A DNA stretch of 8,095 nt from assembly GCA_045544835.1 (NCBI GenBank), contig JAZPZS010000093.1:1-8095 (forward strand), read 5' to 3'. Source of the DNA: UBA1189 sp045544835 (lineage in GTDB: Bacteria > Bacteroidota > Bacteroidia > Bacteroidales > Bacteroidaceae). Below, piece by piece: positions 1 through 6,117 of this stretch (the stretch's first letter is position 1; the number at the start of each line of letters is the position of its first letter). The notes beneath the pieces were generated by a model. The model saw only the letters and a program-made list of their open reading frames with translations, had not been told where the DNA came from and did no database searches. The translations under genes and the position numbers were made by a program.

Positions 1-60
1 CTTGCTCTCGATGCACACTGGGCTGAGCATAAGCACACGATGATTAAGAGTAAGAAGTAA
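1..60 (+). CDS. C-terminal end of an upstream gene, probably an RND efflux permease (partial)
   Basis: Frame 1 is open from the window edge to a TAA at 58-60 and encodes 19 residues ending in HKHTMIKSKK; the other two forward frames close within about 45 bases. The tail is hydrophilic, basic and histidine-containing, as expected for a cytoplasmic C-terminus. The piece is too short to identify by itself. The RND permease assignment is inference from the next gene, a PII-like protein of a type that in Bacteroidetes usually follows an RND pump operon (outer membrane factor, membrane fusion protein, permease). It could also belong to any other protein. Confidence 0.45.
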   Translation, partial: LALDAHWAEHKHTMIKSKK

Positions 61-65
61 ATAAC

Positions 66-204
66 CACATTTACAATTTGACAATTTACGATTTACCATT
101 TATTTGTCAATTGAATTATTTGATAATTTGGGCATAATCCCAGTAAATAGCTAAATCTCCAAATTGTACATAAATTGTAAATAGTAAATTTGTAAATAGT
201 AAAT
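66..204. repeat. Inverted arrays of 7-base AT-rich repeats
   Basis: The left arm (about 73-101) carries ACAATTTG, ACAATTT, ACGATTT and ACCATTT, the last three directly abutting; an ACATTT at 67-72 may be a decayed unit. The right arm (161-204) carries AAATTGT, a 4-base gap, then AAATTGT, AAATAGT, AAATTTGT, AAATAGT and AAAT. The right-arm unit AAATnGT is the reverse complement of the left-arm unit ACnATTT, so the arms could fold back over a spacer of roughly 60 bases. Within the right arm a 15-base unit is perfectly tandemly duplicated (175-189 and 190-204). Function is unknown; it separates the upstream gene from the PII-like gene. Confidence 0.65.
164..192 (+). promoter_or_regulatory. Possible weak promoter of the PII-like gene
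   Basis: TAAATTTG at 185-192 fits the Bacteroidetes -7 consensus TAnnTTTG, and a TTG at 164-166 lies 18 bases upstream, slightly short of the usual 19-21. It would start transcription about 10-15 bases before the ATG at 212. The sequence is very AT-rich and lies inside a repeat array, so a chance match is quite possible; the gene may instead be co-transcribed with the upstream gene. Confidence 0.25.
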
Positions 205-211
205 AAAAGAC

Positions 212-505
212 ATGAAATCCATTTTTATAGCCTACGACCAGGCATACCAAGAGAAGATACTCTTCACGCTCGACCACTTCAACTGTCGTGGATTCTCCAT
301 GTTCCCCCAGATACAGGGACGTGGCAGCAAGACTGGCGAGCCCCACTACGGCAGTCACGCATGGCCCTCCATGTGCTCGGCCATCCTCACCGTAGTACGC
401 GATGAGCAGGTAGACCCGCTGCTCGAAGAGCTGCACCGCATCGACCTCGAGACCGAGCGCCTCGGCCTCCGCGCTTTCGTGTGGAATGTAGAAAAGACCA
501 TTTGA
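212..505 (+). CDS. PII-like, transporter-associated small protein
   Basis: This 97-residue cytoplasmic protein has the size and order of secondary structure of the PII/ferredoxin-like fold: a first strand (KSIFIAYD, 2-9), a helix (10-21), a second strand around RGFSMF (26-31), a long glycine-rich loop (36-52, GRGSKTGEPHYGSHAWP) where PII proteins have the T-loop, then a strand (SAILTVVRD, 56-64), a helix (67-82) and a final strand (LRAFVWNVE). It resembles what I recall as the PG0541-type transporter-associated family, encoded directly after RND pump genes in Bacteroidetes. By analogy it may bind a small ligand or metal and modulate the pump; that is inference. Two histidines (46, 49) and a cysteine (55) lie in or after the loop. 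The ATG at 212 is the only start giving a full first strand. The gene is GC-richer than its flanks. Confidence 0.7.
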   Translation: MKSIFIAYDQAYQEKILFTLDHFNCRGFSMFPQIQGRGSKTGEPHYGSHAWPSMCSAILTVVRDEQVDPLLEELHRIDLETERLGLRAFVWNVEKTI

Positions 506-513
506 TAAAGCGA

Positions 514-541
514 CTGCTCCCCTTATCACTAAGAGGAGCAG
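514..541 (+). other. Dyad in the 3' region of the PII-like gene
   Basis: CTGCTCC (514-520) pairs with GGAGCAG (535-541), and inside it CTTA (522-525) pairs with TAAG (530-533) around a TCAC loop, with one C/A mismatch between the two stems. It begins 9 bases after the stop codon. No T-tract follows, so it does not look like an ordinary intrinsic terminator; it may stabilise the mRNA end ahead of the terminator at 611-654. Confidence 0.5.
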
Positions 542-610
542 CCTGAAAGATTGAATGATTAAGAAAAAGTTATTTATGTAAGGTAGCAGCTTATGCTGTT
601 GCTCGACAAT

Positions 611-654
611 AAAACATAAGTGGTTTCGATAAAGTTCGGCCACTTATGTTTTTT
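611..654 (+). terminator. Intrinsic terminator between the PII-like gene and rnpB
   Basis: AAAACATAAGTGG (611-623) is perfectly complementary to CCACTTATGTTTT (640-652), a 13-bp stem whose 3' side runs into a tract of six T (649-654). Within the 16-base loop CGA (627-629) can pair with TCG (636-638). The A-run at the 5' foot makes it potentially bidirectional. It ends 14 bases before the -33 element of the rnpB promoter, isolating the two units. Confidence 0.75.
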
Positions 655-668
655 CTACAAAAAAATAA

Positions 669-700
669 TTTGGCATTTTGCTCACCTTGTACTATCTTTG
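669..700 (+). promoter_or_regulatory. rnpB promoter, Bacteroidetes type
   Basis: TTTG at 669-672, a 20-base spacer, then TATCTTTG at 693-700 matches the Bacteroidetes primary sigma factor consensus TTTG-N19-21-TAnnTTTG exactly. The predicted transcription start is about 706-708, which coincides with the first paired base of the RNase P P1 helix (707). Confidence 0.85.
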
Positions 701-706
701 TTTCGT

Positions 707-1082
707 GAAAACAGTTGGACGGTCTGTCGCTTGCTCTCTTATGGAGTATGAGGAAAGTCCGGGCAACAAAGAGCATCCCGCTTGTTAATATGCAAGGTGT
801 CGGTGACGGCAGGGAAAACGCAGAAGAAAATAACCGCCCCGTTCAGGCGAGGTAAGGGTGAGAAGGTGAGGTAAGAGCCCACCAGTCGGGATGGCAACAT
901 CCTGAGCTGTGCGTCCCGGGAGTTGCAAGGTCATGTATACCGGTGTTTGAAGGTTGCTCGCCTGAGCCGGAGGGTAGACCGCTATAGCCTATTGGTGACA
1001 ACAGGCACAGATAAATGACAGACACTATGAATTTTCTTCATAGTACAGAACCCGGCTTATAGGCCAACTGTTTTCTTTTTTT
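707..1082 (+). ncRNA. rnpB: RNase P RNA, bacterial type A
   Basis: This is the catalytic RNA of ribonuclease P, which removes 5' leaders from pre-tRNAs together with the RnpA protein. The ends are fixed by a perfect 12-bp P1 helix: 707-718 (GAAAACAGTTGG) pairs with 1064-1075 (CCAACTGTTTTC). Conserved region I is GAGGAAAGTCCGGGC at 750-764 and conserved region V is ACAGAACCCGGCTTATAGG at 1045-1063; these form the P4 pseudoknot of the catalytic core. The specificity-domain signature GGTAAGAGCCCACCAG follows a GGTGAG block at about 862-886. An 8-bp hairpin at 1024-1044 sits directly before region V. A run of seven T follows P1 (1076-1082). The length of about 370 bases is normal. The short open frames within it are not genes. 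Confidence 0.96.
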
Positions 1083-1118
1083 ACCCACAATCCTGCCCCG
1101 GAAGCTATCGCAAACGGT

Positions 1119-2456
1119 ATGGATGCAGAAGAAAAGACCATGAAGGAAAAAATCAAACAACTGATCCATTTCCTCACACGCTCATTATGGCGAGTAACAG
1201 AGGACGATGTGAGCCGCAGCCGATACAAGAGTTACAATCTGCTGAAGATTACCATTCAAACCATCAAATGCTTTATTAAAGACCGCATATGGATACGTGC
1301 TGCAGCACTATCCTATACCACCTTGTTCTCCATCATTCCCATACTCGCCCTTCTCTTTGCCATCGCTAAAGGATTCGGATTCTCCAATCTCATGGAACAC
1401 CTCTTGCGGGGAGGGTTAATAGAAAATGGTACGGTGGACATGGTGATGACCTTTATTGACAATTACCTAGAATATGCCAAGAGTGGCGTCTTCATTGGTG
1501 TAGGCATAGCCATGTTGTTATGGGCTATCATCAATCTGGCCGACAGCATCGAAAGCAACATGAATACCATATGGGATGTCAAGAAACAACGGTCGTACTT
1601 TCGGAAACTGACCGACTACATGGCATTATTCATCGTATTCCCCATCATCATCATTCTGTATGCTGGTATCAGTATCTTCATGACTACCATATACCAGCGA
1701 CTTGCCGAATATTTCCTCATCAGTTCGTTTGTACACATCTGCATCAAAATGGCTCCCTACATTTTGTCGGGACTCATAATGACAGGGCTTTTCATATTCA
1801 TTCCCAACACAAAAGTCAAGTTTATCAATGCTTTTATCCCGGGCATGATTACCGGTATCATATTCCAGGCATTTCTCTACATCTATATCCAGATACAGAT
1901 GTCTGTATCGAGCTATAATGCCATTTATGGCTCGTTTGCTATCATCCCGATGTTTATGCTATGGGCCGACATATCATGGAGCATCATCCTTTTTGGAGTG
2001 GAAATGAGCTATGTAAGCCAGAATATCGAGCAATATAATTTTGGAGAAGAGGCCGACAACGTTAGCCGCCGCTACCATGACTTCATGTGTATCATCATCA
2101 TGTCGCTCATATGCAAACGTTTCGAACAGGGCGACAAGCCCTATACAGCCAATGAACTGTCTGATGATGGCCAGATACCTATCCGCCTGACCAATCGCCT
2201 CTTGGACGAGTTGGAAGAGATTGGGATGATACACGGGTTCAGCGCCGATGCAAAATCGGACATCGAGCACTTCGTACCGGCAATCGACATCAACCAACTC
2301 TCCGTGGGACGTCTCCTATCAACAATAGATCGTGAGGGTTGTGAAGACTTCAAGATAGACCATTCCAAAGAATTCCGCAAACAGTGGGAGGCTCTTGTCG
2401 GATATCAACAAGAGGTATATACCAAGAGCAACGGGATACTGCTAAAAAACCTTTAG
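1119..2456 (+). CDS. YihY/BrkB family inner-membrane protein with C-terminal extension
   Basis: This 445-residue inner-membrane protein belongs to the YihY/BrkB (UPF0761) family, whose molecular function is not settled; the old link to RNase BN is wrong. Six hydrophobic segments lie at roughly 62-82, 122-143, 168-190, 211-229, 240-260 and 272-296. Family motifs seen are AAALSYTTLFSIIPIL (61-76), PNTKVKF (229-235) and YNAIYGSFAIIPMFMLW (266-282). The family core is about 290 residues; here about 140 more residues (305-445) form a soluble, charged tail that reads like a winged-helix domain (PYTANELSDDGQIPIRLTNR, then a helix and a wing), probably cytoplasmic. The first ATG (1119) is used; a second ATG at 1140 is possible and would remove seven residues. 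It starts 36 bases after rnpB with no recognisable promoter between, and its stop is 4 bases from the stop of the convergent panD. Confidence 0.88.
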   Translation: MDAEEKTMKEKIKQLIHFLTRSLWRVTEDDVSRSRYKSYNLLKITIQTIKCFIKDRIWIRAAALSYTTLFSIIPILALLFAIAKGFGFSNLMEHLLRGGLIENGTVDMVMTFIDNYLEYAKSGVFIGVGIAMLLWAIINLADSIESNMNTIWDVKKQRSYFRKLTDYMALFIVFPIIIILYAGISIFMTTIYQRLAEYFLISSFVHICIKMAPYILSGLIMTGLFIFIPNTKVKFINAFIPGMITGIIFQAFLYIYIQIQMSVSSYNAIYGSFAIIPMFMLWADISWSIILFGVEMSYVSQNIEQYNFGEEADNVSRRYHDFMCIIIMSLICKRFEQGDKPYTANELSDDGQIPIRLTNRLLDELEEIGMIHGFSADAKSDIEHFVPAIDINQLSVGRLLSTIDREGCEDFKIDHSKEFRKQWEALVGYQQEVYTKSNGILLKNL

Positions 2457-2460
2457 CCCC

Positions 2461-2805
2461 TTATAAGCAGTTCCCAGGCTTAGGGAATATGACCACGGGA
2501 CGGAAAGCACGTGCCTCCTCGGGAGACATCTGTGCATAGGCCATAATGATAACCACATCGTCCGGTTGCACTAGACGTGCGGCAGCGCCATTGAGGCAGA
2601 TTTGTCCGGAACCACGTTCGCCCTTGATGATATAGGTGACAAAACGTTCACCATTATTATTATTCACGATATGTACTTGCTCACCCTCGAGCATACCCGC
2701 AGCATCCATCAGATTTTCATCGATGGTGATACTTCCCATGTAGTTCAGATTGGCCTCGGTAACCCGGGCACAATGTATTTTCGATTTCAGAACAGTCAGT
2801 AGCAT
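2461..2805 (-). CDS. panD: Aspartate 1-decarboxylase precursor
   Basis: PanD decarboxylates L-aspartate to beta-alanine, the amine half of pantothenate. It is made as an inactive chain that cuts itself between Gly24 and Ser25, the serine becoming the pyruvoyl cofactor. With the start at 2805 the protein has 114 residues and the known positions fall in place: Lys9, Tyr22, Gly24-Ser25 within NYMGSITID, Arg54 and Tyr58 (ERFVTY), and the NGAAA motif. An in-frame ATG eight codons further upstream lies within panC and would break this numbering, so it was rejected. The start codon follows the panC stop by one base (TGA T ATG), which suggests translational coupling. All catalytic residues are present, so the enzyme should be active after self-cleavage in the cytoplasm. 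Confidence 0.96.
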   Translation of the reverse strand: MLLTVLKSKIHCARVTEANLNYMGSITIDENLMDAAGMLEGEQVHIVNNNNGERFVTYIIKGERGSGQICLNGAAARLVQPDDVVIIMAYAQMSPEEARAFRPVVIFPKPGNCL

Positions 2806-2806
2806 A

Positions 2807-3649
2807 TCATTTATATCTAATATTATCAATCAAGCGCACCTTGCCACAATATACGGTTATGCACCCTACAATATAATCTGTCTCTTCCCAAGAACAAACA
2901 GCCTGCAAGGTTGTTCCGTCAACGATCTCATAATATTCCAATTCCAGTCCTTCAGTGCTTGCTATTGCCTGCTCAACCCACTGCTTGGTTTCAGCGAGCG
3001 AATGCTCCTTGGCATAATTTACGCTATCAAACAGCGACTTCGAAATTGCCAAAGCAGTTGTACGTTGCTCTGGAGTGAGCAGTGCATTACGGCTGCTGAG
3101 CGCCAAGCCATCGGATTCGCGTACGATAGGGCATCCTACAATCTGAAGGGCAAGTCCCAGTTGACGCACCATTTCGCGTATAATCGCCAACTGCTGAAAG
3201 TCCTTTTCGCCAAAATAGGCACGATCAGGCTCTACATACAGAAACAGTTTGCTTACTATCTGTGCCACACCATTGAAATGTCCTGGACGATACACACCTT
3301 CCATCACTTTATCCAGCGGAGCGAAGTCAAACACACGAGTATCAGGCTCAGGGTAGACCTCTTCTACAGAAGGAGCAAACACGTAATCAGCACCAAGTCC
3401 CTCAAGCAAGCGGCAGTCAGCCTCCAACGTACGTGGATAGCGTTCCAAGTCAGACTTATCATTAAACTGCGTGGGATTGACAAAAACGCTCACCACCGTT
3501 ACCTCATTATCCTCAACACTGCGCTCCACTAACGATGCGTGTCCATTGTGCAATGCACCCATCGTTGGCACCAGGCCTATACTCTTGCCTTCTGTACGCG
3601 CAGCAGCAAGATGTGAGCGCAATTCAGCTATTGTCTCTACAACTAACAT
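2807..3649 (-). CDS. panC: Pantothenate synthetase (pantoate--beta-alanine ligase)
   Basis: PanC condenses pantoate with beta-alanine using ATP, through a pantoyl-adenylate, to make pantothenate for coenzyme A. The protein has 280 residues, the usual length. Visible motifs are PTMGALHNGHASL (28-40, with the HxGH ATP-binding His34 and His37), VSVFVNPTQF (53-62), the pantoate-binding GHFNGVAQIVSKLF (123-136), GEKDFQQL (147-154) and RESDGLALSSRN (177-188, carrying the KMSKS-like ATP loop). The start at 3649 (MLVVETIAEL) is preferred over an in-frame ATG nine codons upstream, because the extra MHCFFKKIE is not family-like and because the promoter at 3674-3704 would start transcription between the two. 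It is the first gene of the panC-panD unit; panB is not in the window. Confidence 0.97.
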   Translation of the reverse strand: MLVVETIAELRSHLAAARTEGKSIGLVPTMGALHNGHASLVERSVEDNEVTVVSVFVNPTQFNDKSDLERYPRTLEADCRLLEGLGADYVFAPSVEEVYPEPDTRVFDFAPLDKVMEGVYRPGHFNGVAQIVSKLFLYVEPDRAYFGEKDFQQLAIIREMVRQLGLALQIVGCPIVRESDGLALSSRNALLTPEQRTTALAISKSLFDSVNYAKEHSLAETKQWVEQAIASTEGLELEYYEIVDGTTLQAVCSWEETDYIVGCITVYCGKVRLIDNIRYK

Positions 3650-3673
3650 TTCTATTTTCTTAAAAAAACAGTG

Positions 3674-3704
3674 CAAAATTACTGCAAGCCAAATGAAAAA
3701 GCAA
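3674..3704 (-). promoter_or_regulatory. panC-panD promoter
   Basis: Read on the - strand, TTG (3704-3702), a 20-base spacer, then TAATTTTG (3681-3674) matches the Bacteroidetes promoter pattern. Transcription should start near 3667-3669, giving a leader of about 20 bases before the panC ATG at 3649. The -33 element lies inside the palindrome at 3701-3714. Confidence 0.65.
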
Positions 3705-3714
3705 GTTTACTTGC
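3701..3714. promoter_or_regulatory. Palindrome over the panC -33 element, possible operator
   Basis: GCAAGT (3701-3706), TT, ACTTGC (3709-3714) is a perfect 6+6 inverted repeat covering the -33 bases of the panC promoter. A wider dyad also exists: AGTGCAA (3670-3676) against TTGCACT (3711-3717). The position suits a repressor site, but no regulator gene is nearby and the sequence matches no operator known to me. Confidence 0.35.
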
Positions 3715-3792
3715 ACTTTTCTAATAAAAACATATTTAATCAGCTAAGAATAAACCATTTAACAAACATTACCAACAAAAACGACCGAGAAA

Positions 3793-3826
3793 TTTGCTTT
3801 TATGCCGTTTATTTTTAGTATCTTTG
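3793..3826 (+). promoter_or_regulatory. Promoter of the glycogen-synthase-like / DUF4270 operon
   Basis: TATCTTTG at 3819-3826 is a perfect TAnnTTTG -7 element, and TTTG at 3793-3796 lies 22 bases upstream, one base more than usual. Transcription should start near 3832-3835, leaving a leader of about 57 bases before the ATG at 3892. The leader contains only a weak 4-bp hairpin (CGGC 3846-3849 with GCCG 3856-3859). No Shine-Dalgarno sequence is seen, as expected in this phylum. Confidence 0.7.
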
Positions 3827-3891
3827 CATGAAATTTCGTGACAAACGGCCATTTTGCCGCCACATAACGAAGTAAAAGATTCATAACAGTA

Positions 3892-4707
3892 ATGAAAGCT
3901 AACAAAGTTTTATTTATCACTCAGGAGATTATACCGTTTACGGAAAGTAGTGCAATGGCCGACAATTGTCGTTATTTGTTACAAGCGACGTTGGATCGTG
4001 GGCACGAGATCAGAACATTCATGCCCAAATGGGGCAACATCAACGAACGACGCAACCAGTTGCACGAAGTGATACGCCTTACAGGTATGAATATCATCGT
4101 GGACGATACCGATCACCCACTCATCATCAAAGTAGCTTCATTACAGTCATTGCGCACTCAAGTATTCTTCATCCTCAACGAAGACTACTTCCGCAACCAT
4201 CTCAACACACGTGACGAGAAGGGGAACGAATATCCAGACAATGATGAGCGCACCATCTTTTTCGCACGCAGTGTGCTCGAAACCGTAAAGAAGCAATCAT
4301 GGTATCCCGATGTAATCCATTGTCATGGTTGGATAGGAGCATTAGCAGGCCTGTATATCAAGACCTTTTACAAGAATGAGCCAGCCTTCAAAAATACCAA
4401 GTTTGTCTATTCATTATATGACGACGCATTCAGTGCGACATTCCCCGAAAACTATTTAGAGAAGATAATTATCAAAAACATGGAGACGGTAGACTTCAGC
4501 GACATATCTGGTGCCGTCGGCTATCAAGAGCTGAGCAAGATTGCCATTCGTTGGTCAGATGGTGTTGTGCTCAATTGTGAAAATGCCGATCCCACACTGA
4601 TTGATTATGCACGTTCACTCAACAAACCTGTTCTTGAGTATAAGACGGGAGAAGAATATGCTGATGCTTGCAGTGCGTTCTACAACCAACTGTGTGACCA
4701 AGAATAA
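3892..4707 (+). CDS. Single-domain glycogen/starch synthase-like protein (GT5 N-terminal domain)
   Basis: The 271 residues match only the N-terminal Rossmann half of GT5 glycogen synthases (whole enzymes are about 480 residues). Similarities in order: KVLFITQEIIPF (5-16), GHEIRTFMPKWG (37-48), FFILNEDYF (92-100), DNDERTIFFARSVLE (116-130, the DNxxRFxxFxxAxxE motif), PDVIHCHGW (139-147) and FVYSLYDDAF (171-180). Where true GT5 enzymes have KTGGLADV, whose lysine binds ADP-glucose phosphate, this protein has TESSAMAD (17-24). The C-terminal nucleotide-binding domain is absent and is not found downstream in another frame. It therefore probably does not make glycogen by the standard mechanism; a binding, scaffolding or altered role is inferred. 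No signal peptide is seen, so it should be cytoplasmic. It is the first gene of a two-gene unit; the DUF4270 gene follows 12 bases later. Confidence 0.82.
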   Translation: MKANKVLFITQEIIPFTESSAMADNCRYLLQATLDRGHEIRTFMPKWGNINERRNQLHEVIRLTGMNIIVDDTDHPLIIKVASLQSLRTQVFFILNEDYFRNHLNTRDEKGNEYPDNDERTIFFARSVLETVKKQSWYPDVIHCHGWIGALAGLYIKTFYKNEPAFKNTKFVYSLYDDAFSATFPENYLEKIIIKNMETVDFSDISGAVGYQELSKIAIRWSDGVVLNCENADPTLIDYARSLNKPVLEYKTGEEYADACSAFYNQLCDQE

Positions 4708-4719
4708 TAGAAACCCATA

Positions 4720-6096
4720 ATGAAGAAATCTATTGTTTATATATTGACTCTCTTTGCCTGTCTCGCAGCCTGCGATGACAACACCGGCAATTTGGGAAAT
4801 AGCATCACCCCCGATGCAGACTTCATTGAGATTGACACGTGCACCTATTATGCCACATCAAAATCAATAAAAGCCGATTCGGTATTGGGGAAGACGGGCA
4901 AGATGTATCTTGGACGTTTTACCGACCCCGAAAGCAGGTCCATTCTGGAAGCTGACTTCATCGCTCAATTCAACTGCGTAGAGGGAGGCAACGTGTTTCC
5001 CCAAAACATCCCAGGCGACACGGCCGTAAGCACTGACCTCAGATTGTATTTCACCTCCTTCTTTGGCGACTCGACCAATACCATGACTGCTGAGGTATAT
5101 CAACTGGACAATACACTGCAAGAGGGAAAGAAGTACTATACCAATATTGACCCTACCCTATTCTATGATTCCACAAGCAGTCCATTAGCGACAAAGGTGT
5201 ACACTGCCATAGATTATTCGCTTACGGATGATGAATTGGAGAGTTCGCAGCATTATCACAACGTATGCATTCCTCTCCCAAATGAGATTGGCAACAATAT
5301 GATAAAGCTTTACCGCAACGAACCCGAGAAATTCGCCAATGCTAGTAATTTCATTGAGCACGTATGCCCCGGATACTATGTAAAGGCAACGAGTGGCGAC
5401 GGTACTGTATTATATTTGGATCAGGTCGCGCTGAACGTCACGTTCAAGATCTCCACCCAAAAGGACACATCCTACGTCACCCAGTTTGTCAGCTCCGAAG
5501 AGGTGTTGCAAACCAATCGCTTCAGCACTCAGCTGGTCGATGGGCTTATCGAGGACAACAGATGGACCTATCTAAAGACTCCAGCAGGTATCTTCACCGA
5601 GGTTACACTCCCTGTTACAGAGATGATGGCCAATGGCGATAGCATCAACTCGGCTAAAATAATCTTTACCCGCTACAACGACACCATCAATGCCCGATAC
5701 CAGTTCGGCACTCCACAAATCCTGCTTATGGTGCGCAAGAGCGAGATGAACACCTTCTTCGAGAAAAACAGACTGACAGATAATACCACATCATACTACA
5801 CCGCCTACAACAGCGTATACAACCGCTACGAATACAATAACATAGCACGCCTAATCATGCATTGCGAGAACGAGCGCCAGAAATGGTTCTCCGAGCATCC
5901 CGAAGCCAATGATGAAGACTACGCCAAGGCTTATCCCGACTGGAATAAAGTGGTGCTTATCCCTGTCACTACAATTAAGGATTCGAACAATCAGATTGTA
6001 AACTTCCGTCACGACCTAAGCATCAACTCTGCGCGCCTTGTTGGAGGAAATGACAAGATTGAGATTAAAGTGATTACCAGTCACTTTAAGGAATAA
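4720..6096 (+). CDS. DUF4270 domain lipoprotein, function unknown
   Basis: The 458-residue protein begins with a lipoprotein signal peptide: MKKS, a hydrophobic stretch (5-14) and the lipobox LAAC with Cys18 as the acylation site. The mature protein starts CDDN; acidic residues right after the cysteine resemble the surface-export signal of Bacteroidetes lipoproteins, so it may be displayed on the cell surface. The rest fits the DUF4270 family: SVLGKTGKMYLGRFTDPESR (54-73) followed by LEADFIAQF, long beta-rich stretches, and a C-terminal NFRHDLSINSARLVGG motif. No enzymatic motif is recognisable. It is almost certainly co-transcribed with the preceding glycosyltransferase-like gene (12-base gap) and ends at a strong terminator. 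The family role is unknown; an envelope or glycan-related function is inference from the partner gene only. Confidence 0.85.
   Translation: MKKSIVYILTLFACLAACDDNTGNLGNSITPDADFIEIDTCTYYATSKSIKADSVLGKTGKMYLGRFTDPESRSILEADFIAQFNCVEGGNVFPQNIPGDTAVSTDLRLYFTSFFGDSTNTMTAEVYQLDNTLQEGKKYYTNIDPTLFYDSTSSPLATKVYTAIDYSLTDDELESSQHYHNVCIPLPNEIGNNMIKLYRNEPEKFANASNFIEHVCPGYYVKATSGDGTVLYLDQVALNVTFKISTQKDTSYVTQFVSSEEVLQTNRFSTQLVDGLIEDNRWTYLKTPAGIFTEVTLPVTEMMANGDSINSAKIIFTRYNDTINARYQFGTPQILLMVRKSEMNTFFEKNRLTDNTTSYYTAYNSVYNRYEYNNIARLIMHCENERQKWFSEHPEANDEDYAKAYPDWNKVVLIPVTTIKDSNNQIVNFRHDLSINSARLVGGNDKIEIKVITSHFKE
6065..6089 (+). repeat. Perfect inverted repeat in the last codons of the DUF4270 gene
   Basis: TTAAAGTGA (6065-6073) and TCACTTTAA (6081-6089) are perfect reverse complements separated by seven bases, inside the codons for the final residues. 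The RNA could fold into a 9-bp hairpin just before the stop codon at 6094. It is AT-rich and not followed by a T-tract. Confidence 0.6.
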
Positions 6097-6117
6097 GCCT
6101 ATTGAATCATATATACG

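Noticed and set aside
61..211. The AT-rich repeat tract as a possible CRISPR array
   Set aside because: The units are 7 or 15 bases with no regular unique spacers, far from the 25-40 base repeats of CRISPR, and no cas gene is near.
116..643. A 175-residue open frame on the - strand
   Set aside because: It runs antisense to the PII-like gene and through the repeat array and terminator; the protein has no family-like features and the overlapping + strand gene is clearly coding.
1025..1043. Hairpin CTATGAA/TTCATAG as a terminator of rnpB
   Set aside because: It lies before conserved region V, inside the mature RNA, and has no T-tract; it is a peripheral helix of RNase P RNA.
843..1228. Short - strand open frames across rnpB and the start of yihY
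   Set aside because: The DNA is explained by the RNase P RNA structure and by yihY; the frames have no recognisable product.
2750..3532. A 260-residue + strand open frame
   Set aside because: It is the mirror of panC, whose motifs are unmistakable on the - strand; the + translation is rich in Cys, His and Ile without any domain pattern.
3846..3859. Small hairpin in the leader of the glycogen-synthase-like gene as a riboswitch
   Set aside because: Only four base pairs form and the whole leader is about 57 bases with no riboswitch core recognised.
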